Assembly (NCBI GenBank): GCA_944470555.2
Contig: OX104128.1
Coordinates: forward strand, 57,357,257-57,421,256
DNA: 64,000 nt
Source: Heterobilharzia americana
Lineage: Eukaryota; Platyhelminthes; Trematoda; Strigeidida; Schistosomatidae
Direction of reading: 5' to 3'
Both the position numbers and the translations under genes were made by a program. A model generated the notes under the pieces. It had not been told where the DNA came from. It ran no database searches and saw only the letters and a list, made by a program, of their open reading frames with translations. Positions 1-10,236 of this stretch are shown here, piece by piece (position 1 is the stretch's first letter; the number at the start of each line of letters is the position of its first letter).

Positions 1-244
1 AAACCATCATCTTCATCGTCTACAATATCGGCATCAGGATCTTCAACAGTTAATCAGACTATTCCCACTAATAGTGTTGGTATTAATAGTAGTAGTAATA
101 GCCTGGATATTTCAAATCGTATCGACTTTGTTAATTCAATGAAACAGTCACAATCACTACAACAGTCTACTGCTAATGTACAACCAACAAGCAATCAGAG
201 CACAGGTGTTGATGCAGAAAAGTTTAGACAATCAATTTATTTTG
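1..244 (+). CDS. CPSF1: CPSF1 (CPSF160) exon, 5' part beyond window
   Basis: This is an open exon reading in frame 1 from the first base, with no stop, to a GTTAGT donor at 245. It encodes a Ser/Asn/Gln-rich low-complexity stretch ending in AEKFRQSIYFG. The last codon is split after its first base and completes with the exon at 4344. The assignment rests on the downstream exons, which match the C-terminal end of CPSF160, the large WD/beta-propeller subunit of the cleavage and polyadenylation specificity factor in the nucleus. The S/N-rich segment has no counterpart I know in human CPSF1; schistosome proteins often carry such inserts. The acceptor lies outside the window. Exon status is well supported by frame and splice phase, less so by homology. 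Confidence 0.72.
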
Positions 245-344
245 GTTAGTTTTAATTTTTCAATATATTTGTAGATTATAATTTTTCAATCTTCTTTCGT
301 AACACTGTTATTATTATCGTTATTACTATTATTAGTATTATCAT

Positions 345-371
345 TGGTTTAGGGTTAGGGTTAGGATTAGG
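345..371 (+). repeat. Short telomere-like TTAGGG tract
   Basis: About four tandem TTAGGG-like units (two perfect, the last degenerate) lie directly against the 3' tail of the RTE fragment at 379. TTAGGG is the schistosome telomere unit. Chance or slippage is possible at this length. Confidence 0.6.
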
Positions 372-378
372 TGTACTA

Positions 379-1330
379 CTAAATTATTATTATTATTTGT
401 CGCTTGGGTTCCTAATGGAACATAGGGCTTCAGTAGCACGTTTCCAGTGCACTCTGTTCTCTGAAATCTTTTGAACCTGGTTCCACGACAGCCCAGAAGC
501 TCTCATTTCTTCCTCACACCATCTCCTCCATGTCACCCTCACATGGGACGCCCAACTCATCGCTTCCCATAGGAGTTTCACTCGACGACCTGGCCTGTCG
601 CGTGATGTCCCCGAATTGTCTTCTCAGTGTATGCCCAATCCATCTCCACTTCCTTCTAGTGCATATTTGTTGAGCGATATGTTCTTGGTTGGTTCGTTGA
701 CAGCCATAGTTCCTTGTTGCTTATTCTTTCTGACAATTGATCTGATCTTCAGTAACGAGTGAGCGTAAATGGCAGTTGTTGATGAATGTCTGTAGTTCGT
801 TGGCATTGCCTTTCATGACGCGCCAAGTCTCTCACCCATCACACAGAAGCACTGACTTGACATTGGTGTTGAAAAATACGGATGTTGTTCCACATGCTGA
901 GTGCCGAAGATCTCCACACTGGTTTCAGGTTAATGAACGCCTGTCTTGCTTTTCCGATCCTGACTGGCCTTGACGTCCTTGTCTGTGCTGCCTGTAGTTG
1001 AAACAGTGCTGCCTGCGTATATAGGTGAAAGAGGCTACTTCCTTTAAGTTTCTCCTGTTGATGGTGATTGGAGCCTGTTGGTGGTGGTGGCGATGGTGTT
1101 GGTTGGATATCATCATCACCTCTATCTTCTCTACATTCACTTGAAGTCCCGTCTTCGCTGCCTCTTCTGCCAACTTGTTAGTTTTCACCTGTAGACCTTC
1201 AAGTTTGTGTGACACTAGACACAGGTCATCGGCGAAAACCAAATCTTCTAGGTTCTTTTCCGCGGTCCAGCGTATACCCATCTTCTCGCTCCTCACTGTT
1301 TGCTGCATGATCCAGTCCACCACAATCACG
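379..1330 (-). mobile_element. RTE-clade LINE, 5'-truncated 3' fragment
   Basis: Read on -, the fragment starts inside the reverse transcriptase (VDWIMQQT, then DLVFADDLCLVSHKLE containing the FADD catalytic box). It runs through the C-terminal domain to SIRNPSDK and ends in an (ATA)n tail at about 379-395. It is the same family as the near-full copy at 32003-35361 and the fragment at 11636-12600. Several frameshifts make it inactive. It sits in a CPSF1 intron, antisense to the gene. Confidence 0.85.
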
Positions 1331-1414
1331 AAGATTCAGACATACATAAACTGGCTTAACCTACTTGTATGCAATTGTTTGATGTTAGTTAGTTTAGTTG
1401 GTTAAGAAAGCAAT

Positions 1415-1510
1415 CCATCGTAAGAACTATGCCTCGGTGTGTGAAGCGCTTGACTTAAAAACGGTAGATCCTGAGTCCGAATCCTTCTCTGGATAATTCT
1501 GTCTGGGCAA
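1415..1510 (+). repeat. Possible tRNA-like SINE head remnant
   Basis: A B-box-like GAGTCCGAATCC follows a weak A-box-like stretch, resembling the heads of the SINEs elsewhere in the window. No tail or ribozyme core is seen. It does not fold as a complete tRNA. Confidence 0.3.
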
Positions 1511-2032
1511 CTACATAACAACTACATTATGCTTGACCCATAGTCTAACACATTTAGTGCTTTGTAAGAATTTCATCACAAAAAATATTTTAGCATAACG
1601 CAACGTAATCACAGAAACACATAGGAGACTATTGTCTTTGATTTTGTAAATATTCTGGGATCGTATTAAAATACTTTTAGAATAATTCAATCAGACTTAG
1701 TGGTTAATTTCTTTTGGAACCTTTGTTATAATTGTTTTGGATGCTCGTAAGGAGTTAATTGATTTGAAGATGTTTCTTATCACTGATCAACACCAACCAA
1801 AAAGACTGTTGAGAATGTGAGAACACTGTTTTATCTTCAGCAGTATCCACCGACAACAATTTGGGGGATGAATGAGAACTTTACTATTCAACCACATTGT
1901 TTCAAATCTAGTCGTCCATTTTCTTCTAATTTCTGTCATTTTGCGATATAGTCCAAACATCATTCAAAGTTACCACCCAGAATTAATTTTCATACTCAAA
2001 TTGTTTAACATCATAGCTTCTTATTGACTTAG

Positions 2033-2190
2033 TTGTGACTGGCAGTGGAATCTTGGATGATCATTTCGTCCTGTTTCAGACTCGTCAGCTTGATGTACCT
2101 GCACTCCAGTGCGGAGTGATATTGTTCCCACTGAGATTCGAACCTATTACCCACCACTTCAAATGCTAAAGCTTGATCCAACAGACCAAT
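2033..2190 (-). mobile_element. S1 SINE (Sm-alpha-like), tRNA head plus hammerhead tail
   Basis: On - the copy reads: tRNA-like head with B box GGTTCGAATCTC (2133-2144), linker GTGGGAACAATATCACT, then a hammerhead core and the tail ATTCCACTGCC. The same order is seen in other S1 copies. Sm-alpha elements of schistosomes are known to join a pol III promoter to a hammerhead ribozyme. This copy lies head to head with another S1 at 2205. Confidence 0.75.
2047..2096 (-). ncRNA. Hammerhead ribozyme, degenerate stem I
   Basis: The core CTGACGAG, a stem II ending GGAC, and GAAA are all present on -, followed by TGATCATC and a possible cleavage site. Stem I is weakened: ATCAAG faces CAAGAT, giving two mismatches near the core. 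Activity is doubtful. Confidence 0.55.
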
Positions 2191-2204
2191 TAATAATCAG
2201 GTAA

Positions 2205-2450
2205 TTTAGAGGCATCTGCATACGAGCCCATATGTCAACAGAGGTCGATCCAGTATAACAAGGGAGAATTACAAGTATCAACAAATAATAATAACTAATA
2301 CCCGTTGTTCGACAGGTGGCTATTGTGCCTCAATGACCTAAAAGATGACACTTTGGTATTTGAAGTGATAGGTATGAGGTTTGAGTCTCAATGGAGACAA
2401 CATCACTCCACACTGGAGTGCCGTTACATGCAGCTGACGAGTTCGGACAA
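2205..2450 (+). mobile_element. S1 SINE, + copy with truncated ribozyme
   Basis: The 5' body (GAGGCATCTGCATACG...) is followed by a tRNA-like head with B box GGTTTGAGTCTC. Next come ACAACATCACTCCACACTGG and CAGCTGACGAG, after which homology stops. The GAAA half of the ribozyme is missing. Confidence 0.7.
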
Positions 2451-3039
2451 GTAATTCAGTTTTTTGGTTAGTACAAACAAATTGACTTCACAGTTCTTTT
2501 CAACCCAAATGGATCTCAACTAGAAAGTCATGTCCAGTACTCCCGTAGATTTTTAGTGATACTACAAATGATATCAGTACATGATAAAAACTACTTTGAA
2601 ATGAATCAATCCTAAAACATAGCTAATTGGATTCGATCTATTGGATTGTATTGATTATATTGGTGTAAATCACATGTTCAAGTGGAGCCATTCAGCTATC
2701 AAAGTGTTTTTATTGTTGTTTTAATAGATTACGATAAACAATAAAAATAAAGACATAAAATTCATAATGGTTGTTAATAATCATTGGTAATATTATATTA
2801 TAAACAATTAATAGTCAGCTTGTATATTAGTTTTCATCTGGATCGCTATATATCGATTACTGTGTACATAAACATATCCTGATTATTATGCTGTAGAAAA
2901 ATACTAAATAATTTCATATATATGAAGTACTTTTATTTACTACTTCATCTAATCTCTTGTATTCAAAGAGTATAATTGTTAGAAAATAACATTTTCTGGC
3001 ATTTCTTTCACTCATTACTCATAATGCATTAGATATTTA

Positions 3040-3440
3040 AGTGTAATGAATAAGAAAGGAAGCCAGTTGGTGAGCCTCTGTAAATCTTCACTGACTGAGG
3101 ATGAGGGAAGCTTCAATATGTATTGTGCATACTAAGTCACTACAGTGTACCTCGATGTGTAATGTTGTTAGCCGAAGTGGGATTAGGATTGAATGGTGGC
3201 TAAGTGTGTGTGATATTCCATGAAGTCTTTGACTGTTGATGTCTTATCCATGTAGGGAAGGTACAGACTGTATGGGTGTTTGGTGTCCTCGAGATAATAG
3301 AAATTCAAGGTTGATGATACTTGATTAGTGAGTTACAATAGTGCTGACTTTCTTTTTAAGAATTCTTTTTCTTGCTAAACACTTTCGCCTACTTTAATAT
3401 CACTTTTTTTTCTATCCACTTATACTTCACATTCAGCTAT
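3040..3440 (+). mobile_element. LINE B' 3' fragment
   Basis: A decayed 3' segment of the LINE called B' here. It is recognised by CATGAAGTCTTTGACTGTTG (the KSLTV codons of the C-terminal domain) and a 3' UTR similar to those at 28745-29050 (+) and 13045-13260 (-). No intact reading frame remains. Confidence 0.55.
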
Positions 3441-3639
3441 GAAGTATAGTAAATTGAAATGATACATTTCTGTCGATTCACAGAAATTACAGTCTCATCA
3501 ACAGTTGAATTCTTTTAGACAAGTTACTTGAATATCGTGTCAGTGAATTGGAAACTCCTAGTTTGAATACTTACACAACTCAAGCCTTCATTTTTGTTAT
3601 CATTCAGTTGATTGAATATGGAATCGCTAACCACTATTA

Positions 3640-4090
3640 AACCCGAGTTTAATGGATTACAAGAACACACACACACAGTCAACGTAGAACCTCGCACACA
3701 AGTGTATCGACTCAAGTCGCCACACTTCACAGAAGTACATAAAGAATGTACAGTTTGGAAATATAGGTCAGTGCAAATTTTCAAGTTCCAGAAGATATCA
3801 AGGGGTTAATACATCTGCTTCATTGTGACTGACTTTCAACCACATCACCAAGAGTCCTGAACCACTGATTCCTTTCGTCTCGAAGACCGTAACCAAGAAG
3901 TTTACATCACCCCATTGTTAGAGACTTCACTGACTGGTACCACATCTTGGTCTGGCCACCCTCAACCCTCTTCCAACCCAATCCAGTTTCCCCTAGCATA
4001 GCATGTTGAGCCATGGCTTGGCATACCTAATACATGTCCCAAGCCATCACAGTCGACTGAGGTTCACAACCTCAAGAACAGAAGAGAGTG
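3640..4090 (-). mobile_element. LINE B' 3' fragment, antisense
   Basis: On - this encodes the broken C-terminal block of the LINE (VVNLSRL*WLGTCIRYAKP, related to the RLRWLGHVLRMP motif), then the 3' UTR ending with GCGAGGTTCTACGTTGAC. It faces the + fragment at 3040. Frameshifts and stops throughout. Confidence 0.65.
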
Positions 4091-4343
4091 GCTGTGTATA
4101 GGCATATTGGATAGTTACATATTTATTCATTTCACCAAGATGTTTACTTATGTTGTGAGTAATTAACTATCTGTGAGACCAAATGACATTTAGAACTCAT
4201 GCAGAACCGTGGGTTGTTTGAAATTTTCTCACAAATGAGCAAATTTGATTAGCCTTTTTCGCATCGTTTTGACGTTCTCATCCATGTAGATTAACATATG
4301 AAGTAGTTATCATTTCTTCACTTTTCTAATATATTGCGTTTAG

Positions 4344-4473
4344 GTAGTCAAAATGGTTCCATTTTTCGTATTGGTCCTATCCGTGATAAAATGTATAGTC
4401 GCCTTCGAATAACTGAGAAGAATCTAATTCATCATCTTGGACCTATATGCGGTATGCCGCCTAAATCATGTTG
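4344..4473 (+). CDS. CPSF1: CPSF1 (CPSF160) exon, C-terminal domain
   Basis: Acceptor TTTAG precedes 4344 and donor GTAAGT follows 4473. The exon joins the first exon in phase and encodes SQNGSIFRIGPIRDKMYSRL, then a stretch ending CGMPPKSCW. From family knowledge, the CPSF-A C-terminal region reads GGIG..LP..EKTYRRLLMLQN...GLNPRAFR at this position; spacing and hydrophobic pattern agree. DDB1 and SF3B3 share the fold, but the next two exons favour CPSF160. Confidence 0.85.
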
Positions 4474-4597
4474 GTAAGTCTGCTCAGTTGTTCAACTGCA
4501 TTAATTCAATTAGCTTAATTAATTAACTTTCGAAAAGTTGACTATTTACATTGGAGAATGCATCATGGAGATTATAATTAGTGTCTGGGATTTTAAC

Positions 4598-4775
4598 TGC
4601 CATACGACCCAGTGGCTCAATGGTAACATGCTGGCCATAGGACCTGAAGGTCGTGGGTTCGAGCCCTGTTTGGGGGGCCATGGGTGCGCACTCCTGACGA
4701 GTTTCATCCTGGGACTAGGCAACTGTCGAGTGCTCCCAGGTTCTCAATGTTCCTCCAAGTGATGTTAGTCGTAGA
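4598..4775 (+). mobile_element. S2 SINE (tRNA head, second hammerhead class)
   Basis: The A box is GTGGCTCAATGGTA (4612-4625) and the B box GGTTCGAGCC (4656-4665), a clear pol III type 2 promoter layout. The tail reads GCGCACTCCTGACGAG, but the following GAAA is lost (GGGACTAGGC), so the ribozyme is dead. The 3' part, CCCAGGTTCTCAATG..CC, is shared with the other S2 copies. Confidence 0.78.
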
Positions 4776-4829
4776 TTGTTTGATAAATCTTTTAACGGAT
4801 ACAAAAGTTCAAGTGGTGTTTATCAAGAT

Positions 4830-5085
4830 AATATTGTTGCTTGTATTATCCCGTCGTTGACTGTACCGAAGTGATCAATTTCTACTAGTAACAACATTTA
4901 AACTATACCTGCCGTACAAGTGGCTATCGTGACTCGGTGGTTTAATGGACAGCTCTCTCTGGTGTTTGAAACGATTGGTCACGAGTTGAAGTCCTAGTGA
5001 GAACAACACCACTCATTGAAAGGCAAGTAAATCCTTCCACCTGATGAGTCCGGAATATACACTTCCCGGTTGGCGTCCATATGAT
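4830..5085 (+). mobile_element. S1 SINE with truncated ribozyme
   Basis: The body around 4848-4900 matches the reverse complement of 10060-10130. The tRNA-like head contains TGACTCGGTGGTTTAATGG and ends in a decayed B box. It is followed by GAGAACAACACCACTCATTG and CCTGATGAGTCC, after which the sequence diverges, so the ribozyme is incomplete. Confidence 0.65.
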
Positions 5086-5204
5086 AAAAAAAAACCAGTG
5101 ATTAGTAACAGTGATAGGTGACAGAACGATGAATTAATGTCGATAGCGTAGGTGCATTCATACAGTATCTTAATCGTCTTATTATGACTTTCTACCACTT
5201 GTGA

Positions 5205-5310
5205 CTGTTTTCTTCTTTATTGTTGCTTGATTTTCTGATATAAGATGTGGCAACTTGGACTGCTATATAATAATGCCAGTTCCTATGTTAGTCTTGTCTG
5301 TCTGCTCCAA
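5205..5310 (+). mobile_element. LINE B extreme 3' end
   Basis: GATATAAGATGTGGCAACTTGGAC...CCTATGTTAGTCTTG matches the 3' ends at 14340-14420 and 40520-40600. Only the terminal about 100 bp is present, as expected from 5'-truncated retrotransposition. Confidence 0.6.
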
Positions 5311-5379
5311 ATACTTAATTTTGACATTTTAAATTGGTCATGTTTACAAGATAAGTAGGATCGAATTGATTCTAATAAT

Positions 5380-5690
5380 TTTTCAATACATTGAATATTT
5401 CCCTTTAAGACATTTAGTAAAAAGCTAATTGAGCGAAGAAATATATTCCTTTTCAATTAGGTCTTTATCTTGAGCTTTCACACTAATATGAATAGGTTTA
5501 CAATTTAATCAAATTACCAATCACGTGGTGATGTTTCGGAAATAATGATGTAAATAATCAATAGAGTTACTAAAATTGGAAATATGAAACAAGCTTTTCT
5601 TTAGTAAATGGAGTGACTTTAATGAGCGTTCAGTCATCCACAATAAGCGATCACTTAATAATAAGAAACTAAATGAATATTGATAGAAAC
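5380..5690 (+). repeat. About 310-bp dispersed repeat, copy 1
   Basis: Closely related to 21340-21670 in the same orientation; both contain TATATTCCTTTTCAATTAGG, TACAATTTAATCAAA and a GAAACATGAA-like block. Copy 2 directly precedes a + PLE, while this copy directly follows the 3' end of a - PLE. It may be PLE non-coding DNA. Confidence 0.6.
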
Positions 5691-5699
5691 AAGAAGGGG

Positions 5700-6760
5700 A
5701 AAAGGGGTATACAAAGTAAATCTAGGAGTTACATCATGTTGACGGCCACGGTAATGAAAGCGGTCGAAAAAACTTCTTTTCGATACAAAGGCTAGGTTTT
5801 TAAAGGTGGATTGAAATCGTCTCTTTTTCTACGTGTGAAGAAACAGAAGGCAACTCGACGAGAGAATGTATATCAAGAAGAATTGGAATGGTAGTGGTTA
5901 CATATGGTGCTCCTTGCACTAACGCAGCCACTTGCAAATGTCTTCGTTTCCTCTCTGTTCCTTTCTTGATTTGCTCTTGACCGGCTCTTCATATACTCTT
6001 ATCAGCAGCATCACCTGTAATACGCCTGTGTTGTCCCCTGCGTTGCTCTTGGCAGAAACCTTACCCATTGCCGGTAATTCCCTATGATTCCTGCCACCCC
6101 CTCGATATATACTACTTATATCCGTTGTTATCAGCGACGCCCACTAAATGTGAAGTAACCGAGTGCGTAATCCATGTGGTAAATTAACTGGAATTCGATG
6201 AATGACTTTGAAGGCTTTTCTAGTAACCACTTGATGTCCCGCGTCAACCAAGTGTACAAGGATGGAGCTCTTTATAGTTCTAATTTGTCCCTTGTTCAAC
6301 CATGATGGGTGGTGCTCAGAAATTCGACGATGGAACTGCCTCACTGTATGTCCAATGTAACTCACTTCATAGGAGCAGTTGAATTGATAAGTGCACATAC
6401 AAGTGGCGGTTTATCTTTATTTCTTGCACCTAGAATCGGGCGGTTGTAGAAGCTGGGACATAATTTAGCGGCTGGTAATGCTTTATGCAAGACTCTTTTT
6501 ATGCGCTGTGTGATGATCTCACTGGCAGTGTCACTATTAAATTCCAGCTTCAAAAAGATTTGATTTTTAGGAACTGTTGGTACTGTTGTCTTAACCCTCG
6601 TAATATTCATGTGCTTAGTTACAAACTTGTCTGGGTAGCCATTCCTACTAAGCAGCAGATTACGGATGGTGGCGCACCCTTCCTTTATAGCATCCTCTAA
6701 GTAAATAGCTGAGACACGGTATGCTAAGCCCAAGATGAAGACCTAATTATTTTTCACTTA
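5700..6760 (-). mobile_element. Penelope-like element, 3' fragment with GIY-YIG
   Basis: Two overlapping frames on - cover it. 6362-6733 gives the end of the RT/linker (RNLLLSRNGYPDKFVTKHMN). 6144-6398 gives the GIY-YIG endonuclease: CTYQFNCSYEVSYIGHTVRQ, then RISEHHPSWL and a later SSILVHLVDAGHQV. The C-C pair and H residues are those used by the PLE endonuclease/zinc region. A frameshift separates the two parts. Below 6144 is a decayed tail to about 5700. Confidence 0.85.
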
Positions 6761-7061
6761 TTTATGCTTAATATAGTAAATAAATGAGTTATATAAGTAT
6801 TGTATAGGATATATTTTCACTTGTGTAATCCCGGTGTAGTATATTAGAACAAATAACAAAATAAACAAATATTTTGTATTATTCCTCAACGTTTCAATCT
6901 TGCTAGGAAGATCCTTTTCAAGAGTATGAATCTGACACTAAGTTTTCAGGTTAATATTCAAGTTTTGGTACACAAAGTGGTGACCTTTACAATCATCCAA
7001 TTACATAGTGATATGGAGTTATATAAGTATGTTGAAAATGTATATTCTATCATTCTCTTAG

Positions 7062-7197
7062 GCCATACCATCGTCCTCAACCAGAATTAGCAAACCCATG
7101 TGGAAAAGTTGCAGATGGTGATTTAATTTGGCGTTACCTCACTTTACCGCATTGTCAGCGTTTGGAGATAGCTAAAAAATCTGGTCAAGCTTGGAAA
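7062..7197 (+). CDS. CPSF1: CPSF1 (CPSF160) exon with DGDL motif
   Basis: Acceptor CTCTTAG precedes 7062. The exon continues the frame and encodes YHRPQPELANPCGKV, then ADGDLIWRYLTLPHCQRLEI and AKKSGQAWK. The D-G-D/E-L-x-x-R-Y-L core followed by an AKK-x-G helix is the C-terminal signature of CPSF160 (human: DGELLNRYL...ELAKKIG). Donor choice: cutting before GTGTAAGT at 7198 keeps phase 0 with the final exon. The stronger-looking GTAAGT two bases later would break the frame. Confidence 0.88.
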
Positions 7198-7374
7198 GTG
7201 TAAGTGAATTTTTGTTCAACTGTCAATAAATATTTTAGTATGGGAATGAATTTCATTTTGTTAATTTTGCTTTTAAATATTTTTCCAATTGTTATCTAAT
7301 GATGAAATATCTCCCACTATCAGCTTTTTGATATCCTCCAATTAGGTTATATCATGTTTTGAGATAGTATTCAT

Positions 7375-7560
7375 CACAGACTGACATCAATTGGGGAACC
7401 ATTGGGAACCTGGGAGCAGTGGACAACCATTTCGTTCCAGTATGTGACTCCTCGGCAGTACGCACCCACGATCCGGCCAAGGATCGAACTCAAGACCACC
7501 AGGTTTCACGGAGAACATGTTAATCATTCAGCCACTGAGTTGAAGTTCAATTCGTGATAC
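7375..7560 (-). mobile_element. S2 SINE, antisense copy
   Basis: The B box GAGTTCGATCC lies near 7480-7492 on -. The tail gives GCGTACTGCCGAGGAGTCACATACTGGAACGAAA, so the CTGANGA core is mutated while GAAA survives. It forms a head-to-head pair with the + S2 at 7605. Confidence 0.7.
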
Positions 7561-7604
7561 AGCGTGACTATCACTCAAGGTCTCCAGGTGCCACCCATTT
7601 CCCT

Positions 7605-7795
7605 TCCAATTGGTTGACGCGTTCGCCGTGGAACTTATGGGTCCTGAGTTTGATTCTTAGCCGGATCGTGAATTCGTACTATTGAGGAGTTCTGTACTAG
7701 GACGAAACAGCTGTATAGTGCTACCAGGTTCTCAATGGTTCCCCAATGGATGTCAGTCCGAGATGAATGAATGTCTTTAAAGGCCACTCTAGCAA
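7605..7795 (+). mobile_element. S2 SINE, + copy
   Basis: Decayed B box GAGTTTGATTC (7645-7656) and a tail with GGACGAAACAGCTGTATAGTGC. The CTGANGA core is lost (CTATTGAGGAG). The 3' block GTTCTCAATGGTTCCCCAATGGATGTC is shared with other S2 copies. Confidence 0.7.
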
Positions 7796-8559
7796 TTGGT
7801 AAAATAGCCAACCAGGTTTCGGTATTTCGCGTAGGTAAGTACTTCTCCATAAAATAAGAGAATGTAATTGGCTATCTCATCAGTTGATAGAGTGGCGTTT
7901 AAAGTCACCCTTGAATGTTGGTGGTTAACAGTAAATACCCGTGCATCGACAGCGGCTATAGTAGTTTCAAACCAAAACTGTAAAGCATACCTCCATTGAA
8001 TCGCAGTAATGGGTAAACGAAACCCTGGTACTTGGAGCAGTCAATAAACCAAAGCCATCAATCGCATTCCGATTAGAATTCATAGGCTGTGATCAACTTC
8101 TGTTAAGTAGTATTTTCAGGACGGTGAGGGAGGGGGACTCGACAATCTCTGTGTATCATTAGTTTACCAGAAAGGAGAAGGGCTGACTAACTAGTAAAAT
8201 GAAATGAAATAACTTGAAAGCAATATTCTCCTTGCTACGCCGCGTAGTCCTAACCTCCATCTCTGTAATAATAATATGAAAGATACACATAACTTATACA
8301 AAGATTTGATCTTTAATTATTTATTGTTCTCATCAACGATTATTCAAATTTCGAAGTGTCTTCTAAAGTTATCACCGTCAGCAATATTCTGAACTGAACT
8401 ACGCTGACAATCATAACTGTAATTTGATCCCTAACCTTAACTCACCTATAGTTGAGGATTAGCAAGGGAAAAAAAAGAAAACTCAAGTGATTTTATTGAC
8501 TGTAATACTTGATAGCCAAGCTAGATGCCTCACCATTGCAGTTCACTTTAATAGATTTT
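7796..8559. other. CPSF1 intron, no recognisable element
   Basis: AT-rich intronic DNA. I see no gene, RNA or assignable repeat. Confidence 0.5.
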
Positions 8560-8745
8560 ACCTGGTTGAAGACGATGAGCAGGAAACCCTGGTTGACACA
8601 GGCTTTGTCAGCAAAGTGTATCTGCAATCGCAAGGGATCTGATGTTCCACCTGACAGGAGAACTTGCGTTACCCAATTTTGCCGTCAGCAGCATTATCAC
8701 TGAACTATTCGGGTCGTTCAGTAGGCTGGAGAGAGACTGTTTAAC
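8560..8745 (-). mobile_element. S3 SINE, degenerate copy
   Basis: CACTGAACTATTCGGG (about 8698-8714) is the reverse of the tRNA-like start CCCGAATAGCTCAGTGG seen in the intact S3 copy at 22423-22683. The rest aligns only loosely, and no functional ribozyme core is visible. Confidence 0.5.
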
Positions 8746-8789
8746 GAATTTCCGTTCATCTTACCAAAATGTAATATTTATATTAAAAA

Positions 8790-9175
8790 TAACCGGACAG
8801 ACAAAATTAAAGTAGAATCTTGTACACAAGTGTATCCGTTCAAGTTGCCACACTTTTCCAAGGAATAAGAAGTAAATACATCTGCGGCATTGCGACCGAT
8901 TTTCAGACATCTCACCAAGAGTCACCAACCACTCATTCTCATGATGTTGGGAACTTTATCCAGGTAGTCAACACCTTCGTACATTGCTCAGATCAACTGT
9001 TAGAGACTTTATGCACTGGTCCCACGTCTTAGTCTGACCATTGTGAGCCTTCTTCCAACCTAATCGAAGTAGGTGGTGGTTCAGTATGTGTACCACATTT
9101 CCGAATCAGCTACCTCAGTCACTAATGGTTCACAACCTCATTTACCTTCTTTACCAGTACTTTTCACCTGACTTG
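8790..9175 (-). mobile_element. LINE B' 3' fragment, antisense
   Basis: Same arrangement as 3640-4090: 3' UTR start (CAAGATTCTACTTTAATTTTG read on -) and the decayed C-terminal coding block ending near GGTTGTGAACC. No open frame remains. Confidence 0.6.
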
Positions 9176-9419
9176 ACATTCCTAACTTAATTATTCCACT
9201 AGGATTAAAACAACACCTAGTCCGTAGATGTGAGAATTTTTACCTCCACTAAAAACAAAGAATTATGAGGTGATAGGACTATAAGAGTAATTTGTGCTTA
9301 AAATCTCGTTACCAAGTAAATAATACTGTATCACACTGTGTGCTGGTTATATCAAATAAATCTAATAAGGAATAATTATACTGTACCTCAGCGCCCAAGT
9401 TGTACAGATAATTATTTCC

Positions 9420-9443
9420 CCTCTCTCTCTCTCTCTCTCTCTC
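9420..9443 (+). repeat. (CT)n microsatellite
   Basis: About twelve uninterrupted CT units. Confidence 0.95.
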
Positions 9444-9950
9444 GTATAACACATGACTACTAGTTCAGTTACTTCATAATAGATTGATTAGCTCGGTGAT
9501 ATGATTACATCATGACTTATCATCTACAGACTTCGAAAGTATCTATTATCTATTACAGATTGTTGGATATGCGAATGAATGCGTGATACCTGAAGTCATA
9601 GTCTACAAATTCATTTCATAATAAGAAAAATGAACCTATACTTTATCGTAACTTTCATCGTCATCATTCAATCACACTGATCTCTATCACTGAGTATATT
9701 TCTAGTTTGAGTAGAAATGTGATGCAGAGAACATCATCAGTGTAGTCAAATCAAGATATTTTTTAAAGCAACTGGTCCCTTTGTTAAATTCAAACAGTGT
9801 AATGAGAAGACGAAGATCATCTGAAACATGTTTGATGTATTAGCGCGCTATACATTTCGAACAATATAGTCACTCACATTGACTTGTAAAACTATTTACC
9901 ATATGAAAATTTCCGAAAAGGGTCAATGAAGACGGATAGTGGCTAGCAGT

Positions 9951-10000
9951 GGAATCCAGGATGCGCATTTCGTCCTATTTGGGACTCGTCAGCTGGATGT
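9951..10000 (-). ncRNA. Hammerhead ribozyme, type I, apparently intact
   Basis: On -: stem I strand ACATCCAG, core CTGACGAG (9985-9992), stem II TCC/GGA with loop CAAATA, GAAA (9968-9971), short self-complementary stem III TGCGCA, and NUH site ATC. Cleavage is predicted between 9960 and 9959, followed by the partner strand CTGGATTCC. Stem I has six Watson-Crick pairs and all catalytic-core bases are present. Nearly identical to the published schistosome Sm-alpha hammerhead. Confidence 0.9.
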
Positions 10001-10186
10001 ACCTACCTCCCAGTAAGTGATGTTGTTCCCACTCTTGTGCGACCGGCATAGTTTTAGTGTTGTTGCTTGTGTTATACCGTCGTTGATTGAACCGAATTGA
10101 TCGGTCTCTATTGGCATATGGGATCCTGTGCGGATGCCTCGATATACCTGTGCCCTAGTTATAGTAGATGGATAGTGGCTAGCAAT

Positions 10187-10236
10187 GGAATTCAGGATGC
10201 GCGTTTCGTCCTATTTGGGACTCAACAGCTGGATGT
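10187..10236 (-). pseudogene. Hammerhead ribozyme with broken core
   Basis: Same layout as 9951-10000, but the core reads CTGTTGAG (10221-10228), replacing the essential A of CTGANGA. The 3' stem I strand is CTGAATTCC, with one pair lost. GAAA and stem II are intact. Confidence 0.85.

Noticed and set aside
4598..4680. A functional tRNA gene
   Set aside because: A and B boxes are present but the acceptor and anticodon stems do not form; it is the head of a SINE.
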